Of a stretch of 64,000 nt of DNA, positions 17,031 to 27,156 are shown piece after piece. The notes beneath the pieces are model-generated. The model saw only the letters and a program-made list of their open reading frames with translations, was not told the origin of the DNA and did not search any database. The stretch lies in the NCBI RefSeq assembly GCF_009208105.1, contig NZ_WFKL01000001.1, forward strand, positions 1,302,001 through 1,366,000, in the 5' to 3' direction. Numbering within the stretch: the first letter of the stretch is position 1; the number at the start of each line of letters is the position of its first letter. A program made the translations under genes and the position numbers. Source of the stretch: Rouxiella sp. S1S-2. GTDB lineage: Bacteria > Pseudomonadota > Gammaproteobacteria > Enterobacterales > Enterobacteriaceae.

Positions 17031-18230
17031 ATGTCACGTTATTACACATTTAGCTCTGCAGACGCGGTAGAATATGCCCGCCAGTTTGGTGGCGTTGAAG
17101 ACCCGCAATCTCTGGTCACTGCCGACGAAATTGGCGACGGTAACCTGAATCTGGTGTTCAAAATTCGCGATACCAACGGCGTCAGCAGGGTGATTGTGAA
17201 GCAGGCGTTGCCGTATGTGCGCTGCGTGGGAGAGTCCTGGCCGCTCACTATTGACCGGGCTCGCATCGAGGCTGAAACCCTGATTGTTCATGGCCAATAT
17301 TGCCCACAGTACACGGTTAAAATTATTCATCACGATCCTGAGTTGGCGGTGATGGTTCAGGAAGACCTTTCGGATCATCTGATTTGGCGCGGTGAGCTGG
17401 TGCAGGGTAAACACTATCCTCAGGCCGCTAGCCAACTGGGTGAATATCTGGCGCAAACTCTGTTCCATACTTCAGATTTTTATCAGGATGCTCAGCATAA
17501 AAAATCGGAAGTTGGTCGCTTCCTTAACCCTGAGCTTTGTCTGATTACTGAGGATTTGTTCTTTACCGATCCTTATATTGAACACGAACGCAATCGCTAC
17601 GATGCTGCTTTGCAGCCGACGGTTGATGCACTGCGTGCCGATATCCCATTGCGGATAGCGGTGGCGGCCCTCAAGCAGCGTTTTCTCAGTAATGCCGAAG
17701 CGCTGCTTCACGGCGACGTTCACAGTGGATCAATCTTTGTGGCCGAAGGCAGCCTGAAAGTCATAGACGCAGAATTTGGTTTCTATGGCCCAATGGGTTT
17801 TGATCCCGGTTCTGCGATGGGTAACCTGCTGCTAAATTATTGCGGTTTGCCCGGTCTGGTTGCCACGCGTGAAGCGGCAGACGGCAGGGAACAGCGGCTG
17901 CAGGACCTGCGCGACCTGTGGTTAAGCTTCTCGGAACGCTTCCTACAGTTGGCGCGTGATGAAACGCAGGACGTGGCGTTTAAAGTACCGGGATATGCCG
18001 AATATTTCCTGAAACAGGTATGGCACGATGCGGTGGGTTACTGCGGCTCGGAGCTTATTCGTCGCACCATCGGTTTCTCTAATATTGCCGACCTTAAAAA
18101 TATCATCGACGACGACATGCGCCACGAATGCCAGCGTCACGCTGTCAGCCTTGGCCAGTGGTTGATCATTACTGCGCCACAGATTGACGACATTGACGCA
18201 CTGATTGCGCGAATTCGCCAGAACGGCTGA
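17031..18230 (+). CDS. mtnK: S-methyl-5-thioribose kinase
   Basis: A 399-residue kinase of the APH/choline kinase fold that phosphorylates methylthioribose at the anomeric carbon. The catalytic loop is [13 protein letters not shown] and the metal-binding DFG equivalent is [11 protein letters not shown] start it at MSRYYTF (17031) behind GAGAGGTTAGG; an in-frame ATG at 16971 would extend it through the MetJ operator, which argues against it. It is the entry point of the salvage pathway encoded from 11.7 kb to here. Confidence 0.93.
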   Translation: MSRYYTFSSADAVEYARQFGGVEDPQSLVTADEIGDGNLNLVFKIRDTNGVSRVIVKQALPYVRCVGESWPLTIDRARIEAETLIVHGQYCPQYTVKIIHHDPELAVMVQEDLSDHLIWRGELVQGKHYPQAASQLGEYLAQTLFHTSDFYQDAQHKKSEVGRFLNPELCLITEDLFFTDPYIEHERNRYDAALQPTVDALRADIPLRIAVAALKQRFLSNAEALLHGDVHSGSIFVAEGSLKVIDAEFGFYGPMGFDPGSAMGNLLLNYCGLPGLVATREAADGREQRLQDLRDLWLSFSERFLQLARDETQDVAFKVPGYAEYFLKQVWHDAVGYCGSELIRRTIGFSNIADLKNIIDDDMRHECQRHAVSLGQWLIITAPQIDDIDALIARIRQNG

Positions 18231-18372
18231 TTATAATATCGCGGCCTTTCGATAAACACAGTTAAAAACGCCGCGAATTTTATCAGGCTGCAAAATACGT
18301 CAAATAAGTCATCAGAAAGAAGGGGCGATTGTTCCCCAGACTTGTATAATGCCCGGCTACGAGGTGCCAGCG

Positions 18373-18401
18373 GGTAACCCCTGTGCAATCCCTCGGTTAC
18401 C
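18373..18401 (+). other. Leader hairpin upstream of yehS
   Basis: GGTAACC (18373-18379) and GGTTACC (18395-18401) are perfect complements around a 15-base loop, in the stretch between a TATAAT-like box near 18345 and the yehS start. It could be a leader structure or part of a regulator site; no known riboswitch pattern is recognised. Confidence 0.3.
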
Positions 18402-18427
18402 AACCACCCACACGGGAATACAGAATT

Positions 18428-18898
18428 ATGATGAATAACGACGTCTTGCGCAGCGTACGCTACATGCTCGACTTGAGCGAAGGCAGGCTGATTGAGATTT
18501 TGGCATCCACCGGAATTACCATTAGCCCGCCGGTGATGTCGCGTTATCTGAAAAAAGAAGACGAAGCGGACTACATGGTTTGCCCTGATGAAGTCATGGC
18601 AAACTTCCTTAATGGTCTGATTTTCTTCAAACGCGGTAGGGACGATCGTTTCCCAGCACCAGAAGTTGAAAAGCGCGTCACCAATAACGTGATGTTAAAA
18701 AAACTGCGCGTGGCTTTTGAGCTGAAAACTGAAGATTTGCAGGGCATTCTGGCGGCGGCTGATTTTAAGGTTTCTGAAGGCGAGCTGAGTGCTTTCTTCC
18801 GTAAAGAAGGCCACAAGAACTACCGTCCGTGCGGCGATCAGGTTCTGCGCTACTTCCTGAAGGGGCTAACCATGCGCGTACGCCCGAAAAAAGGCTGA
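18428..18898 (+). CDS. yehS: DUF1456 family protein YehS
   Basis: A 156-residue protein made of two DUF1456 repeats (about residues 1-75 and 82-156), each with a SVRYMLDL/KKLRVAFELK helix and an RKE/KKED-type loop. It closely follows E. coli YehS (SVRYIL, DEVMANFLNGLIFFKRG, PCGDQVLRYFLKGL). Its molecular function is unknown. The start is one of two adjacent ATGs (18428 or 18431). In E. coli yehS is elsewhere on the chromosome, so its place between mtnK and fadE is a lineage trait. Confidence 0.88.
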   Translation: MMNNDVLRSVRYMLDLSEGRLIEILASTGITISPPVMSRYLKKEDEADYMVCPDEVMANFLNGLIFFKRGRDDRFPAPEVEKRVTNNVMLKKLRVAFELKTEDLQGILAAADFKVSEGELSAFFRKEGHKNYRPCGDQVLRYFLKGLTMRVRPKKG

Positions 18899-18941
18899 TT
18901 ATTCACTGAATGTTTTGAGCATATCACCTTGTTACGCCCAC

Positions 18942-18969
18942 AAAAAAACCGCCTGATGGCGGTTTTTTT
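18942..18969. terminator. Bidirectional Rho-independent terminator
   Basis: CCGCC-TGAT-GGCGG is flanked by seven A on the left and seven T on the right, so it works in both directions. Rightward it ends yehS; leftward it would end the predicted antisense RNA starting near 19043. Confidence 0.9.
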
Positions 18970-19043
18970 GTGCTGGTCCAGTAAGCGGCCTTTCCAGCGG
19001 GATGATACTTAGCGATTACGCTGTATCGCAAGCACGTTCCAGT
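18942..19043 (-). ncRNA. Predicted antisense RNA of a type I toxin-antitoxin-like locus
   Basis: A minus-strand -35 TTGACA (19078-19073), a 17-base spacer and a weak -10 CAGACT (19055-19050) would start RNA at about 19043. The first 16 nt would be ACTGGAACGTGCTTGC, the exact complement of 19180-19195 in the leader of the small peptide gene. A small stem (GCGAT/ATCGC) follows, and the RNA would stop at the U-rich terminator at 18942, giving about 100 nt. The layout resembles OrzO/ZorO, IstR/TisB and AgrB/DinQ. It is predicted from sequence; no similarity to a named RNA is claimed. Confidence 0.55.
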
Positions 19044-19195
19044 AAAGGCAGTCTGTTCTTAATAATATCGACTGTCAAGCGAACCTTAAGTCAAATGGGT
19101 GTAGGATGCCTGCGGGCCTTTTCGCCGCCTTAAGCAAGTGGGCATCGGATTTTGAAAAGGATTTCTAACGGCCGTAAATGCAAGCACGTTCCAGT
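19028..19195. repeat. 16-bp direct repeat pair GCAAGCACGTTCCAGT
   Basis: The same 16-mer occurs at 19028-19043 and 19180-19195, 152 bp apart, with no extended similarity either side. In the second copy it forms most of a hairpin (CAAGCAC at 19181-19187 with GTGCTTG at 19194-19200, loop GTTCCA). The identity is what gives trans base pairing between the predicted antisense RNA and the peptide mRNA. Confidence 0.85.
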
Positions 19196-19258
19196 GCTTG
19201 TTTCACGGTGGTATCTCCGGTGGTATTCCCGTGAAGCGGTCTGAGCAAGGACCGCACA

Positions 19259-19378
19259 ATGAAACGATACCTCGGTATTGTTCTTATTGTATTGGCTGTC
19301 GTGTTGAGTGCCGGGAAGGGGAGTTGGAATATTTCCAATAACTCTCTCAAAGTGATCATCACTACCACCAACAAGTAA
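19259..19378 (+). CDS. Small hydrophobic peptide, candidate type I toxin
   Basis: A 39-residue ORF. It begins MKRYLGIVLIVLAVVLSAG, a basic start and one short membrane span (about residues 4-18), and ends in a polar tail SWNISNNSLKVIITTTNK. The Shine-Dalgarno AAGGA (19247-19251) is partly buried in a hairpin, GCGGTC (19236-19241) with GACCGC (19250-19255); a second stem TCACGG/CCGTGA (19203-19208/19229-19234) and a 5' hairpin at 19181-19200 precede it. A strong terminator follows 6 bases after the stop. These are the marks of a type I toxin mRNA. I do not recognise the peptide as Hok, Ldr, TisB, ZorO or DinQ. A small exported or membrane peptide with another role is possible. Confidence 0.6.
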   Translation: MKRYLGIVLIVLAVVLSAGKGSWNISNNSLKVIITTTNK

Positions 19379-19383
19379 GCTAA

Positions 19384-19413
19384 ATAGCCACCCAATTGGG
19401 TGGCTATTTTTTT
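19384..19413. terminator. Strong terminator of the small peptide gene
   Basis: ATAGCCACCC-AATT-GGGTGGCTAT is a perfect 10-bp stem followed by six T. The T tract reaches into the fadE stop codon (19412-19414). The stem may also help end the opposing fadE transcript. Confidence 0.92.
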
Positions 19414-21859
19414 AGGCCGCTTCAGTATGTCGAGTGGCGGCTTTTTCGGTTGCTGGTTTTTGCTGCGCGAGTTGGTCAGGTTCAAATTCGTCAACGTTGA
19501 TTGAACGCAGGCGACTCTCTTCGGCTCTGGCCAGAATGCGGGCATCGTCGGCGCTTAAGTGTCCAGCGTCCATGCCCATCTGGGCCAGCTTGTCCAGGCG
19601 GGTAAACGACAGTTTTTTACCCATCGCCTCACACAGTCTTTTGTGCACCGGCTCGGCGGCAATAATGTCGGCCAATGCCTCCTCAAGTTGACCTACCGGA
19701 TTATGCTCGCTTGGCGTCAGATACTGACCGCGCGCAATGCGGCTTCGTGTGGCAGATGGCACCTGAAGAATGCGAGCCAATTGATGGTCGAGCTGGTCGG
19801 AAGGGGCGCGATGCACGCGGCCAATCGGGAAAATCACCATGGTCAACAGCCCAGCAATAAAGCCGTTAGGGAAGTTGCGAAGAAGGTCGGTAATCGCCGT
19901 TTCAGCCTGATTCAGACAGTCCTGCACGCCCCAATGTACCAGCGGCAGATCAGCCTCATTACGACCTTCCTCGTCATAGCGTTTCAGCGTTGCGGTGGCA
20001 AGATAAAGCTGGCTGAGAATATCACCCAATCGTGCCGAAATTCGCTCACGGCGTTTAAGGCTGCCACCCAGCACGCCCATAGACACGTCAGACAGCAGTG
20101 CCAGGTTGGCACTCAGGCGGTTGATATGCTGATAGTAGCGGCGCGTTACGTCATTCACCGGCGCACGGCTGGTGCGTCCGTGCGTCAGGCCGAGCCACAG
20201 ACTGCGCACTTTATTGGTGCCAACGTGGCCGAGGTGACCAAACAGCGCACGGTCAAAGGCGTGCAAGTCTTTCGCCTCCGCAGCGGCCATTTCTTTCAAT
20301 ACATAAGGGTGACAGCGAATCGCCCCCTGACCGAAGATAATCATGCTGCGGGTCAAAATATTTGCCCCCTCAACGGTAATCGCGATCGGTGCACCCTGAT
20401 AGGAACGGGCAACAAAGTTGCTTTTCCCCAGCATAATGCCTTTACCGCCGGTGATATCCATCGCATCCATGACGGCGCGCTGGCCGCGATGGGTACAGTG
20501 ATATTTCACGATAGCCGACAGCACCGCCGGTTTTTCACCGAGCATAATTCCGTTAGTAATAAGCGTAGCGGCCGCGTCCATCACATAGGCGTTACCCGCA
20601 ATGCGCGCCAGCGGCTCTTCAATCCCTTCCATTTTACCGATCGGCAGTTTGAACTGACGGCGAATATAGGCATAAGCACCGGTCGCAACCGCCAGCGATT
20701 TCAGGCTGCCAGTGGCGTTAGAAGGCAGGGTAATACCGCGGCCCACCGACAAACATTCAACCAGCATGCGCCAACCTTGACCGGCCATTTTGGGTCCGCC
20801 AATGATGTAGTCGATAGGCACGAAAATATCGTTGCCGCGCGTGGGTCCGTTCTGGAACGGAATGTTGAGCGGGAAATGGCGATGGCCAATTTCAACACCC
20901 TGAGTGTCGGTCGGGATCAGTGCACAGGTAATGCCGAGCTCTTCTACATCGCCCAGCAGATGGTCTGGATCTTTCAACTTGAAGGCCAAACCCAGCACCG
21001 TAGCGATAGGAGCGAGAGTAATGTAGCGTTTATTCCAGGTCAGCTTCATGCCCAGAACCTGTTTACCCTGCCAGTCACCCATGCACACCACGCCAACGTC
21101 GGGAATGGCACCGGCATCTGAACCCGCCTCCGGGCTAGTGAGTGCAAAGCAAGGGATCTCAAGTCCTTTGGCCAGGCGCGGCAAGTAGTGATCTTTCTGC
21201 TCGTCGGTGCCGTAGTGCTGTAGCAGTTCGCCCGGGCCGAGTGAGTTTGGCACGCCGACAGTGATGGCTAAAATACCTGAGACACCGGCCAGTTTTTGCA
21301 GCACTCGCGCCTGAGCATAGGCCGAGAATTCGAGGCCGCCGTACTCTTTTTTGATAATCATCGCAAAGAAACGGTGCTCTTTCAGGTAAGCCCACAGCTC
21401 CGGCGGCAGGTCGGCCAGTTCATGAGTTATCTGGAAGTCATCGGCCATGCGGCAGGCTTCTTCAACCGGACCGTCGATAAAGCGCTGCTCTTCTTCGGTC
21501 AGCGTTTGCTGAGGATAATCTTGCAGCTTTTTCCAGTCCGGGGTACCGCTGAACAAATCGCCTTCCCACCAGGTGGTACCGGCTTCAATCGCCTCTTTTT
21601 CAGTGCGCGACATGCTGGGCATCACTTTGCGGAAGGTGCGCAGTGCCGGGCCGGAAAACAGCGAGCGGCGCAGAGGAAGGAGATTGAGCGGCAGCAAAAT
21701 GATGGCCATAGGCAGCAGCACCCACGGCGTCCACAGGCCAATTACGGCCATTGCCGCGGTATAAACCAGCAAAACAACGCTGCTCGGCAGCAGGCTGACG
21801 CGGTGATAAAACAGCACACCAATAAGAACCAGTAGGATAACAACGCTAAGAACTATCAT
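19412..21859 (-). CDS. fadE: Acyl-CoA dehydrogenase FadE
   Basis: An 815-residue acyl-CoA dehydrogenase, the size of E. coli FadE (about 814), catalysing the first step of fatty acid beta-oxidation. Two N-terminal hydrophobic segments (about residues 1-23 and 28-55) suggest membrane association. The acyl-CoA dehydrogenase core follows with [14 protein letters not shown] and later [10 protein letters not shown] motifs, then the long FadE-specific C-terminal extension. It starts at ATG 21859 behind CAGGAG. A FadR-like operator lies 20 bases upstream. Confidence 0.96.
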   Translation of the reverse strand: MIVLSVVILLVLIGVLFYHRVSLLPSSVVLLVYTAAMAVIGLWTPWVLLPMAIILLPLNLLPLRRSLFSGPALRTFRKVMPSMSRTEKEAIEAGTTWWEGDLFSGTPDWKKLQDYPQQTLTEEEQRFIDGPVEEACRMADDFQITHELADLPPELWAYLKEHRFFAMIIKKEYGGLEFSAYAQARVLQKLAGVSGILAITVGVPNSLGPGELLQHYGTDEQKDHYLPRLAKGLEIPCFALTSPEAGSDAGAIPDVGVVCMGDWQGKQVLGMKLTWNKRYITLAPIATVLGLAFKLKDPDHLLGDVEELGITCALIPTDTQGVEIGHRHFPLNIPFQNGPTRGNDIFVPIDYIIGGPKMAGQGWRMLVECLSVGRGITLPSNATGSLKSLAVATGAYAYIRRQFKLPIGKMEGIEEPLARIAGNAYVMDAAATLITNGIMLGEKPAVLSAIVKYHCTHRGQRAVMDAMDITGGKGIMLGKSNFVARSYQGAPIAITVEGANILTRSMIIFGQGAIRCHPYVLKEMAAAEAKDLHAFDRALFGHLGHVGTNKVRSLWLGLTHGRTSRAPVNDVTRRYYQHINRLSANLALLSDVSMGVLGGSLKRRERISARLGDILSQLYLATATLKRYDEEGRNEADLPLVHWGVQDCLNQAETAITDLLRNFPNGFIAGLLTMVIFPIGRVHRAPSDQLDHQLARILQVPSATRSRIARGQYLTPSEHNPVGQLEEALADIIAAEPVHKRLCEAMGKKLSFTRLDKLAQMGMDAGHLSADDARILARAEESRLRSINVDEFEPDQLAQQKPATEKAATRHTEAA

Positions 21860-21878
21860 AGTAAAACTCCTGAGTTGT

Positions 21879-21895
21879 AGGAGGTCTGACCTGTT
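21879..21895 (-). promoter_or_regulatory. Candidate FadR operator
   Basis: AGGAGGTCTGACCTGTT matches the FadR consensus AGCTGGTCCGAYNTGTT at 14 of 17 positions and lies just upstream of the fadE start. Repression of fadE in the absence of long-chain acyl-CoA is expected. Confidence 0.7.
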
Positions 21896-22119
21896 GGGTT
21901 GATACTATGGTTTTAGTCCAAGCTAAAGGCTTTATCAACGCGTTTACATCTTAATTACAACTCACGTCACAAACTGGCAGCATGAAGTCGGAAAAGCGTA
22001 AACTATCGTCGTGAAGATGGCGGGAAGTCTTCTCGCTTTTTCGGCTTTCCGCTACACTGCACAGCAAAACAATTCTATGCGCGGTTAATCCGTTGCAAGA
22101 GAAACGCTAAGAGGCTGCC

Positions 22120-22701
22120 ATGTACCTGGATATTATCCGCACTGAACTTAACGAAGCTGCTGAAGTACTGAATAAATTCATCAGTGACGAAAACAATATT
22201 GCGTCTATTCAACGTGCCGCAAAACTGATTGCCGACTCGTTCAAAGCCGGTGGCAAAGTATTGTCATGCGGTAATGGCGGTTCCCACTGCGACGCCATGC
22301 ACTTCGCTGAAGAGCTAACCGGCCGCTACCGCGACAACCGTCCAGGCTACCCGGCCATTGCCATTTCAGACGTTAGTCACATCTCCTGCGTCAGCAACGA
22401 TTTTGGCTACGAGTACATTTTCTCCCGTTATTTAGAAGCCGTTGGCCAGAAAGGTGACGTGCTGCTGGGTATTTCAACCTCAGGTAACTCCGGCAATGTT
22501 ATTAAAGCGCTGGAAACCGCCAAGGCCAAAGGCATGAAAGTCATTACCTTGACCGGTAAAGACGGCGGTAAAATGGCATCGCTGGATGCAGACGTTGAAA
22601 TTCGCGTGCCACATTTTGGTTATGCTGATCGAGTGCAAGAAATTCACATCAAAATCATCCACATCCTGATATTGTTAATAGAAAAAGAGATGGCTGAATA
22701 A
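22120..22701 (+). CDS. gmhA: Sedoheptulose-7-phosphate isomerase
   Basis: A 193-residue SIS-domain enzyme (GmhA/LpcA) that makes D-glycero-D-manno-heptose 7-phosphate, the first step of ADP-heptose synthesis for the lipopolysaccharide inner core. Motifs [20 protein letters not shown] and [15 protein letters not shown] bind the sugar phosphate. The ATG at 22120 follows AAGAGGCTGCC. It is followed 40 bases later by yafJ, the order seen in E. coli. Confidence 0.96.
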   Translation: MYLDIIRTELNEAAEVLNKFISDENNIASIQRAAKLIADSFKAGGKVLSCGNGGSHCDAMHFAEELTGRYRDNRPGYPAIAISDVSHISCVSNDFGYEYIFSRYLEAVGQKGDVLLGISTSGNSGNVIKALETAKAKGMKVITLTGKDGGKMASLDADVEIRVPHFGYADRVQEIHIKIIHILILLIEKEMAE

Positions 22702-22741
22702 CGACTATCGTTGTTGCCTGTGAAGATTAAGGAGATTGGCA

Positions 22742-23509
22742 ATGTGCGAACTGCTCGGGATGAGTGCAAATGTGCCTACGGACATTTGCTTCAGTTTTAC
22801 CGGGTTGGTGCAACGTGGGGGGCTAACAGGCCCGCATAAAGATGGCTGGGGTATTACCTTTTATGAGGGTAATGGCTGCCGCACCTTTAAAGATCCCCGG
22901 CCCAGCTTTAACTCGCCCATTGCCCGTTTGGTGCAGGAATACCCGATTAAATCCCTTGCGGTTATCTCGCATATTCGCCAGGCGAATCGGGGGGAAGTGG
23001 CGCTGGAAAACACCCATCCCTTTACCCGTGAGCTGTGGGGCCGTAACTGGACCTATGCGCACAACGGGCAACTGCGAGGCTATCGTCAGCTTGATACCGG
23101 TACGCTGCGCCCCATCGGACAAACCGACAGTGAATACGCCTTCTGCTGGCTGCTGCACAAGCTGACCGAACGTTATCCGCGCACACCGCGCAGCTGGCCT
23201 TCTGTATTTCGCTATATTGCGTCATTGGCTGACGAGCTTCGCAAGAAAGGGGTGTTTAACATGCTGCTGTCGGATGGGCGTTTTGTGATGGCCTACTGCT
23301 CGACTAACCTTTACTGGATAACGCGTCGTGCGCCGTTTGGGAAAGCGACCTTGTTGGATCAGGATGTGGAAATTGATTTTCAGCAGCAGACGACGCCTGA
23401 CGATGTTGTGACGGTCATTGCAACCCAACCGCTGACAGGCAATGAAACCTGGAACAAAATTGCTCCAGGCGAGTTTGCATTATTTCACTGTGGCGAACGC
23501 CAGCTGTGA
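22742..23509 (+). CDS. yafJ: Class II glutamine amidotransferase YafJ
   Basis: A 255-residue Ntn-type class II glutamine amidotransferase-like protein. The catalytic Cys2 follows the initiator Met (MCELLGM), so the start is 22742 and not the ATG two codons upstream; GGAGATTGGCA supplies the ribosome binding site. Other motifs are HIRQANRG and [10 protein letters not shown]. The in vivo substrate is not established. Its last 30 bases overlap the 3' end of convergent yafK. Confidence 0.9.
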   Translation: MCELLGMSANVPTDICFSFTGLVQRGGLTGPHKDGWGITFYEGNGCRTFKDPRPSFNSPIARLVQEYPIKSLAVISHIRQANRGEVALENTHPFTRELWGRNWTYAHNGQLRGYRQLDTGTLRPIGQTDSEYAFCWLLHKLTERYPRTPRSWPSVFRYIASLADELRKKGVFNMLLSDGRFVMAYCSTNLYWITRRAPFGKATLLDQDVEIDFQQQTTPDDVVTVIATQPLTGNETWNKIAPGEFALFHCGERQL

Positions 23510-24205
23510 AGCCGGTGGTGTCAGAGTCTGTGTCTGATTAACGACATAACCGCCGTTGACCACTGAAACGCTCGGCGGCTGGTGGTACTTTTGGAAGTAC
23601 GCATAGCCGGGCTGCAGCTGGCGCCAGAAATTAATATAGTAGGAGTTTCTGTTTAACTGCATGTTGGCGTCAGTCATCCGGAAAGGATAGATGCTGATTT
23701 CAACGTTGCGCTGGCCGTTGTTGAAGGCTGCCTGAACGTAATTAAAAATAACGTTCATATAGGCATCGGTCATGGCGTAGCAACCGATAGATAAACAGTT
23801 ACCGTGGATCATCAGGTATTTACCTGAATATCCCTGCGCACGATCGTAATCATTTGGGAAACCAATATTAATGGCGCGATAAAACTTGCTGTCAGGCTTC
23901 AAATGATGAATATCGATGTTATAAAAACCTTCCGGGCTTTTAAAATCGCCTTCACGACGTTTGTTACCTAATCCACCCGAGAAGTCGCAAATACGATAAG
24001 CGCCAACCAGCTGGAATTTATCTTCAACTTTGGCATAGAGTTCGAGAGTGCGCTCTTGCTTAAATATCTGAATATAAACAGGGGAACCTAATAATTGCTG
24101 TTGAACACCCGTTTCTACAGGAGCCTGTTCGCTGGCGACAGCGGTGCTCACGCTAAAAAAGGGAAAACTAAAAAGCATCGCAAGCAGCAGCGCGATTCTG
24201 ACCAT
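23480..24205 (-). CDS. dpaA: L,D-transpeptidase-fold protein YafK (DpaA/LdtF)
   Basis: A 241-residue periplasmic protein with a signal peptide (cut around residue 24, after TAVASE) and a YkuD domain at about residues 45-175. The catalytic Cys is in [14 protein letters not shown]. The E. coli orthologue (YafK, LdtF, DpaA) removes Braun lipoprotein from peptidoglycan rather than forming cross-links. The Pro-rich C-terminal 60 residues follow the domain. It is convergent with yafJ with a 30-base overlap, as in E. coli. Confidence 0.9.
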   Translation of the reverse strand: MVRIALLLAMLFSFPFFSVSTAVASEQAPVETGVQQQLLGSPVYIQIFKQERTLELYAKVEDKFQLVGAYRICDFSGGLGNKRREGDFKSPEGFYNIDIHHLKPDSKFYRAINIGFPNDYDRAQGYSGKYLMIHGNCLSIGCYAMTDAYMNVIFNYVQAAFNNGQRNVEISIYPFRMTDANMQLNRNSYYINFWRQLQPGYAYFQKYHQPPSVSVVNGGYVVNQTQTLTPPASQLAFATVK

Positions 24206-24462
24206 TCTTAATCCTGCATTATTTACAACTCTATTATTTTTTATCCGCTGACTTAGCGTCGCGGACCGCCACTGATATTCAATATCTTGAACGCAGCCAT
24301 ATTAATACTGATTAAATTTTTATCAATGGTTTGAAATGTAATTTATTTCGCGATTGAGATAAAAAAAGCCTTTATTTGCAGGTTTTTACAAAAGTCCCGC
24401 CAATTAAGCCAAATTTTAGATCAACAGCGCGCATTTACGGTGCTTGAGATTTAGAAACCTAA

Positions 24463-24478
24463 CTGTATACTTATACAG
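24463..24478 (+). promoter_or_regulatory. LexA box of dinB
   Basis: CTGTATACTTATACAG is a full match to the SOS box CTGT-N8-ACAG, 25 bases before the dinB start. It predicts induction on DNA damage. Confidence 0.93.
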
Positions 24479-24503
24479 TTATCGAGAGGTGAAGGGGAGG
24501 ATT

Positions 24504-25562
24504 ATGCGCAAGATCATACACGTCGATATGGACTGCTTTTATGCAGCTGTAGAAATGCGCGACGATCCTTCCCTGCGCGATATTCCGTTGGCAATTGGTG
24601 GCAGCAAAGACCGGCGCGGCGTAATAAGCACCGCTAACTATCCGGCGCGACGCTATGGTGTTCACAGCGCCATGTCCACCGCCATGGCGTTAAAGCTTTG
24701 CCCGCACCTTAAAGTGATTCCCGGCAGGGGCGAGGCCTATAAGGAAGCATCGCTGCATATTCGCGAAATTTTTGCCCGCTACACCGCGCTGATCGAACCT
24801 CTTTCTTTGGATGAAGCCTACCTCGACGTGACTCACAGTACGCACTGCAGTGGATCGGCGACGTTAATGGCCAGTGAAATTCGCCAGGCTATTTTCGACG
24901 AGCTTAACCTCACGGCGTCGGCCGGTATTGCGCCTATCAAGTTTCTCGCCAAAATTGCCTCAGACCTTAATAAACCTAACGGCCAGTTTGTCATAACTCC
25001 TGATAAGGTGGATGAATTCCTGCTGGATTTGCCGTTGGCCAAGATCCCAGGCGTAGGGAAAGTCACGGCCCGCAAGCTGGAAGAAAACGGTTTAATCACC
25101 TGTGGTGACGTGCAACGCTATGATTTGTCGCTGTTGCTGAAAAGATTCGGAAAATTTGGGCGGGTATTGTGGGAGCGCTGTCAGGGTATTGATGAACGCG
25201 AAATCTCATCGGAACGATTGCGCAAGTCAGTAGGCGTTGAGCGCACGCTGGCGGAGGATATTCACGATTGGGAAAGTTGTGTTGAGCTGATTGAACGCCT
25301 GTATCCCGAGCTTGAAACCCGATTAACGCGTGTCAGCCCGGACTTACGCATTGCCCGGCAGGGCGTAAAGCTCAAGTTTCATGATTTTCAGCAAACTACG
25401 CAAGAGCACGTTTGGCCGGTATTAAATAAAGCCGATTTACTTAAAGTCGCGCAAGAAGCCTGGGAGTCGCGTCGCGGAGGGCGAGGTGTAAGGCTGGTTG
25501 GGCTGCACGTCACTTTGCAGGATCCACAGTTAGAACGGCAGCTGTTGCTGCCGTGGGAATAA
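24504..25562 (+). CDS. dinB: DNA polymerase IV
   Basis: A 352-residue Y-family translesion polymerase. Catalytic carboxylates lie in [11 protein letters not shown] and [10 protein letters not shown], and the little-finger domain occupies the C-terminal third, ending [10 protein letters not shown], a clamp-binding tail. The start at 24504 ([10 protein letters not shown]) follows GGGGAGGATT; the open frame upstream runs through the LexA box and is rejected. Confidence 0.96.
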   Translation: MRKIIHVDMDCFYAAVEMRDDPSLRDIPLAIGGSKDRRGVISTANYPARRYGVHSAMSTAMALKLCPHLKVIPGRGEAYKEASLHIREIFARYTALIEPLSLDEAYLDVTHSTHCSGSATLMASEIRQAIFDELNLTASAGIAPIKFLAKIASDLNKPNGQFVITPDKVDEFLLDLPLAKIPGVGKVTARKLEENGLITCGDVQRYDLSLLLKRFGKFGRVLWERCQGIDEREISSERLRKSVGVERTLAEDIHDWESCVELIERLYPELETRLTRVSPDLRIARQGVKLKFHDFQQTTQEHVWPVLNKADLLKVAQEAWESRRGGRGVRLVGLHVTLQDPQLERQLLLPWE

Positions 25563-25572
25563 TATCTGTATC

Positions 25573-25673
25573 TTTCAAACGACAGAGGCGTTGGCTGCCT
25601 TCTCTCACCCCAGTCACTGACTCGTGTAAGCTCTTGGGGCATCGTTCAGTTGCCGCCTTCCTGTCGTTCGAAA
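25573..25673. repeat. ERIC element
   Basis: An about 101-bp enterobacterial repetitive intergenic consensus element bounded by TTTCAAACGACAG and CTGTCGTTCGAAA, near-perfect inverted repeats. The interior CTCACCCCAGTCACT and GTGTAAGCTC are the classic ERIC core sequences. It lies between the 3' ends of dinB and pepD and can fold into a long hairpin, perhaps separating the converging transcripts. Confidence 0.88.
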
Positions 25674-25695
25674 TCCACCGGATATTTACTGAGCA

Positions 25696-27156
25696 TTAAC
25701 CGCGTTCTGGAATGGCTTTCAGTAATGCGGTCAGCAGCTGCCAGTAAAGGTCAACGCTGCCGATGTGCACCTGCTCATCCGGGGAGTGAGGCCCGGTGAT
25801 GGTCGGTCCGATTGAGACCATATCCATGTCAGGATAAGGCTTCTTGAACAAACCACATTCCAGACCCGCGTGGATCACCATAATGTTTGGCGTTTTGTTA
25901 AACAGACCTTCATAAATCTCACGAACCTGCGCCATTACCGGTGAAGTTGGATCAGGTTTCCAGCCAGGGTACCCGCCTTTTGGTGTCGTTTTAGCGCCCG
26001 CCAGCTGGCCCACAGAGGTCAGCATGCTAACCACATAGTCTTTACCGCTGTCGATCAGGGAGCGGACCAGGCAGACGATTTCAGCCTCGCTTTCGGTCAT
26101 GGTCACAACGCCTACGTTCAGCGAGGTTTCAACCACGCCTTTTACGTCGTCGCTCATGCGAATAACGCCGTTCGGCGTTGCGTTTAGCAGGCCCAGAAAA
26201 CGGCTCTGGCTGTCTTTGTTCAACGCTTTGGCATCGCTGTTCAGCGCTTCTATCACCAGCTTGATGTTTTTCTCAACGGCGGCCAGTTCGAACTGAACGG
26301 TAGCCTGGAAAGCATCCGCGGCGGCCTTAAATGCTTCAACTTTATCAGCAGGTATAGCCAACTGAGCAACAGCTTCACGTGGAATCGCGTTGCGCAGGGT
26401 GCCACCGGTCAAGTCCAGCAGGCGAACATCCAGCGTTTGTGCATGTTCGCACAGGAAACGCGCCAGCAGTTTGTTGGCATTGCCCAAGCCTAAATGAATT
26501 TCAGCGCCAGAGTGACCGCCTTTCAGGCCTTTCAGCGTCAGTTTTAGCGTGGTGAAGCCCACCGGAACTGCTTCGCGCTGGAGCGGCAAAGTGGTAATAA
26601 AGTCGCCTCCACCGGCACAGCCCATGTAAATTTCGCCCTCGGTTTCCGAGTCGGTGTTGATCAGGATTTCGGCCTGCAGCCAGTTAGGCTGCAGACCAAA
26701 TGCGCCGTCCATACCGGCTTCTTCGGTCATGGTCAGCAGCACTTCTAGCGGGCCGTGCTCAACGCTTTTATCCGCCAGTACCGCCAGCGCAGACGCCATA
26801 CCGATACCGTTATCGGAACCTAACGTGGTGCCACGGGCTTTCACCCAGCCGTTATCAACGTAAGGCAAAATAGGGTCTTTAAGGAAGTCATGCACCGTGT
26901 CGTTGTTTTTTTGCGGAACCATGTCCAGATGGGCTTGCAGCACGACAGGTTTACGGTTTTCCATTCCGGCAGTCGCGGGTTTGCGAAGCAAAATGTTGCC
27001 AACCTGGTCGCGTTCGGCGTGAAGGCCTTGCTCGGCGGCCCAGTCTAGAACGTGTTTAGCCAATTCTTCTTCATGATAAGAAGGGTGCGGAATTGAACAA
27101 ATTTTGGCAAAAATATCCCACAGAGGTTGTGGTGAAAGCTGAGACAGTTCAGACAC
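25696..27156 (-). CDS. pepD: Aminoacyl-histidine dipeptidase
   Basis: A 486-residue M20 dipeptidase (peptidase D, broad carnosinase-like specificity). Zinc ligands are in LQAHLDMVPQ, GSDNGIGMASA, MTEEAGMDGA, INTDSE and HAGLECGLF. I start it at the GTG at 27156 (MSELSQLSPQPLW), which follows GGGAGACTTACA and matches the E. coli protein; the 32 codons upstream read as noise. It is divergent from gpt. Confidence 0.94.
   Translation of the reverse strand: MSELSQLSPQPLWDIFAKICSIPHPSYHEEELAKHVLDWAAEQGLHAERDQVGNILLRKPATAGMENRKPVVLQAHLDMVPQKNNDTVHDFLKDPILPYVDNGWVKARGTTLGSDNGIGMASALAVLADKSVEHGPLEVLLTMTEEAGMDGAFGLQPNWLQAEILINTDSETEGEIYMGCAGGGDFITTLPLQREAVPVGFTTLKLTLKGLKGGHSGAEIHLGLGNANKLLARFLCEHAQTLDVRLLDLTGGTLRNAIPREAVAQLAIPADKVEAFKAAADAFQATVQFELAAVEKNIKLVIEALNSDAKALNKDSQSRFLGLLNATPNGVIRMSDDVKGVVETSLNVGVVTMTESEAEIVCLVRSLIDSGKDYVVSMLTSVGQLAGAKTTPKGGYPGWKPDPTSPVMAQVREIYEGLFNKTPNIMVIHAGLECGLFKKPYPDMDMVSIGPTITGPHSPDEQVHIGSVDLYWQLLTALLKAIPERG

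Noticed and set aside
19559-21121. 520-codon open frame on the plus strand
   Set aside because: It lies wholly antisense to fadE, has low-complexity Arg/Gln/His-rich content and no family motif; it is a shadow of fadE codon bias.
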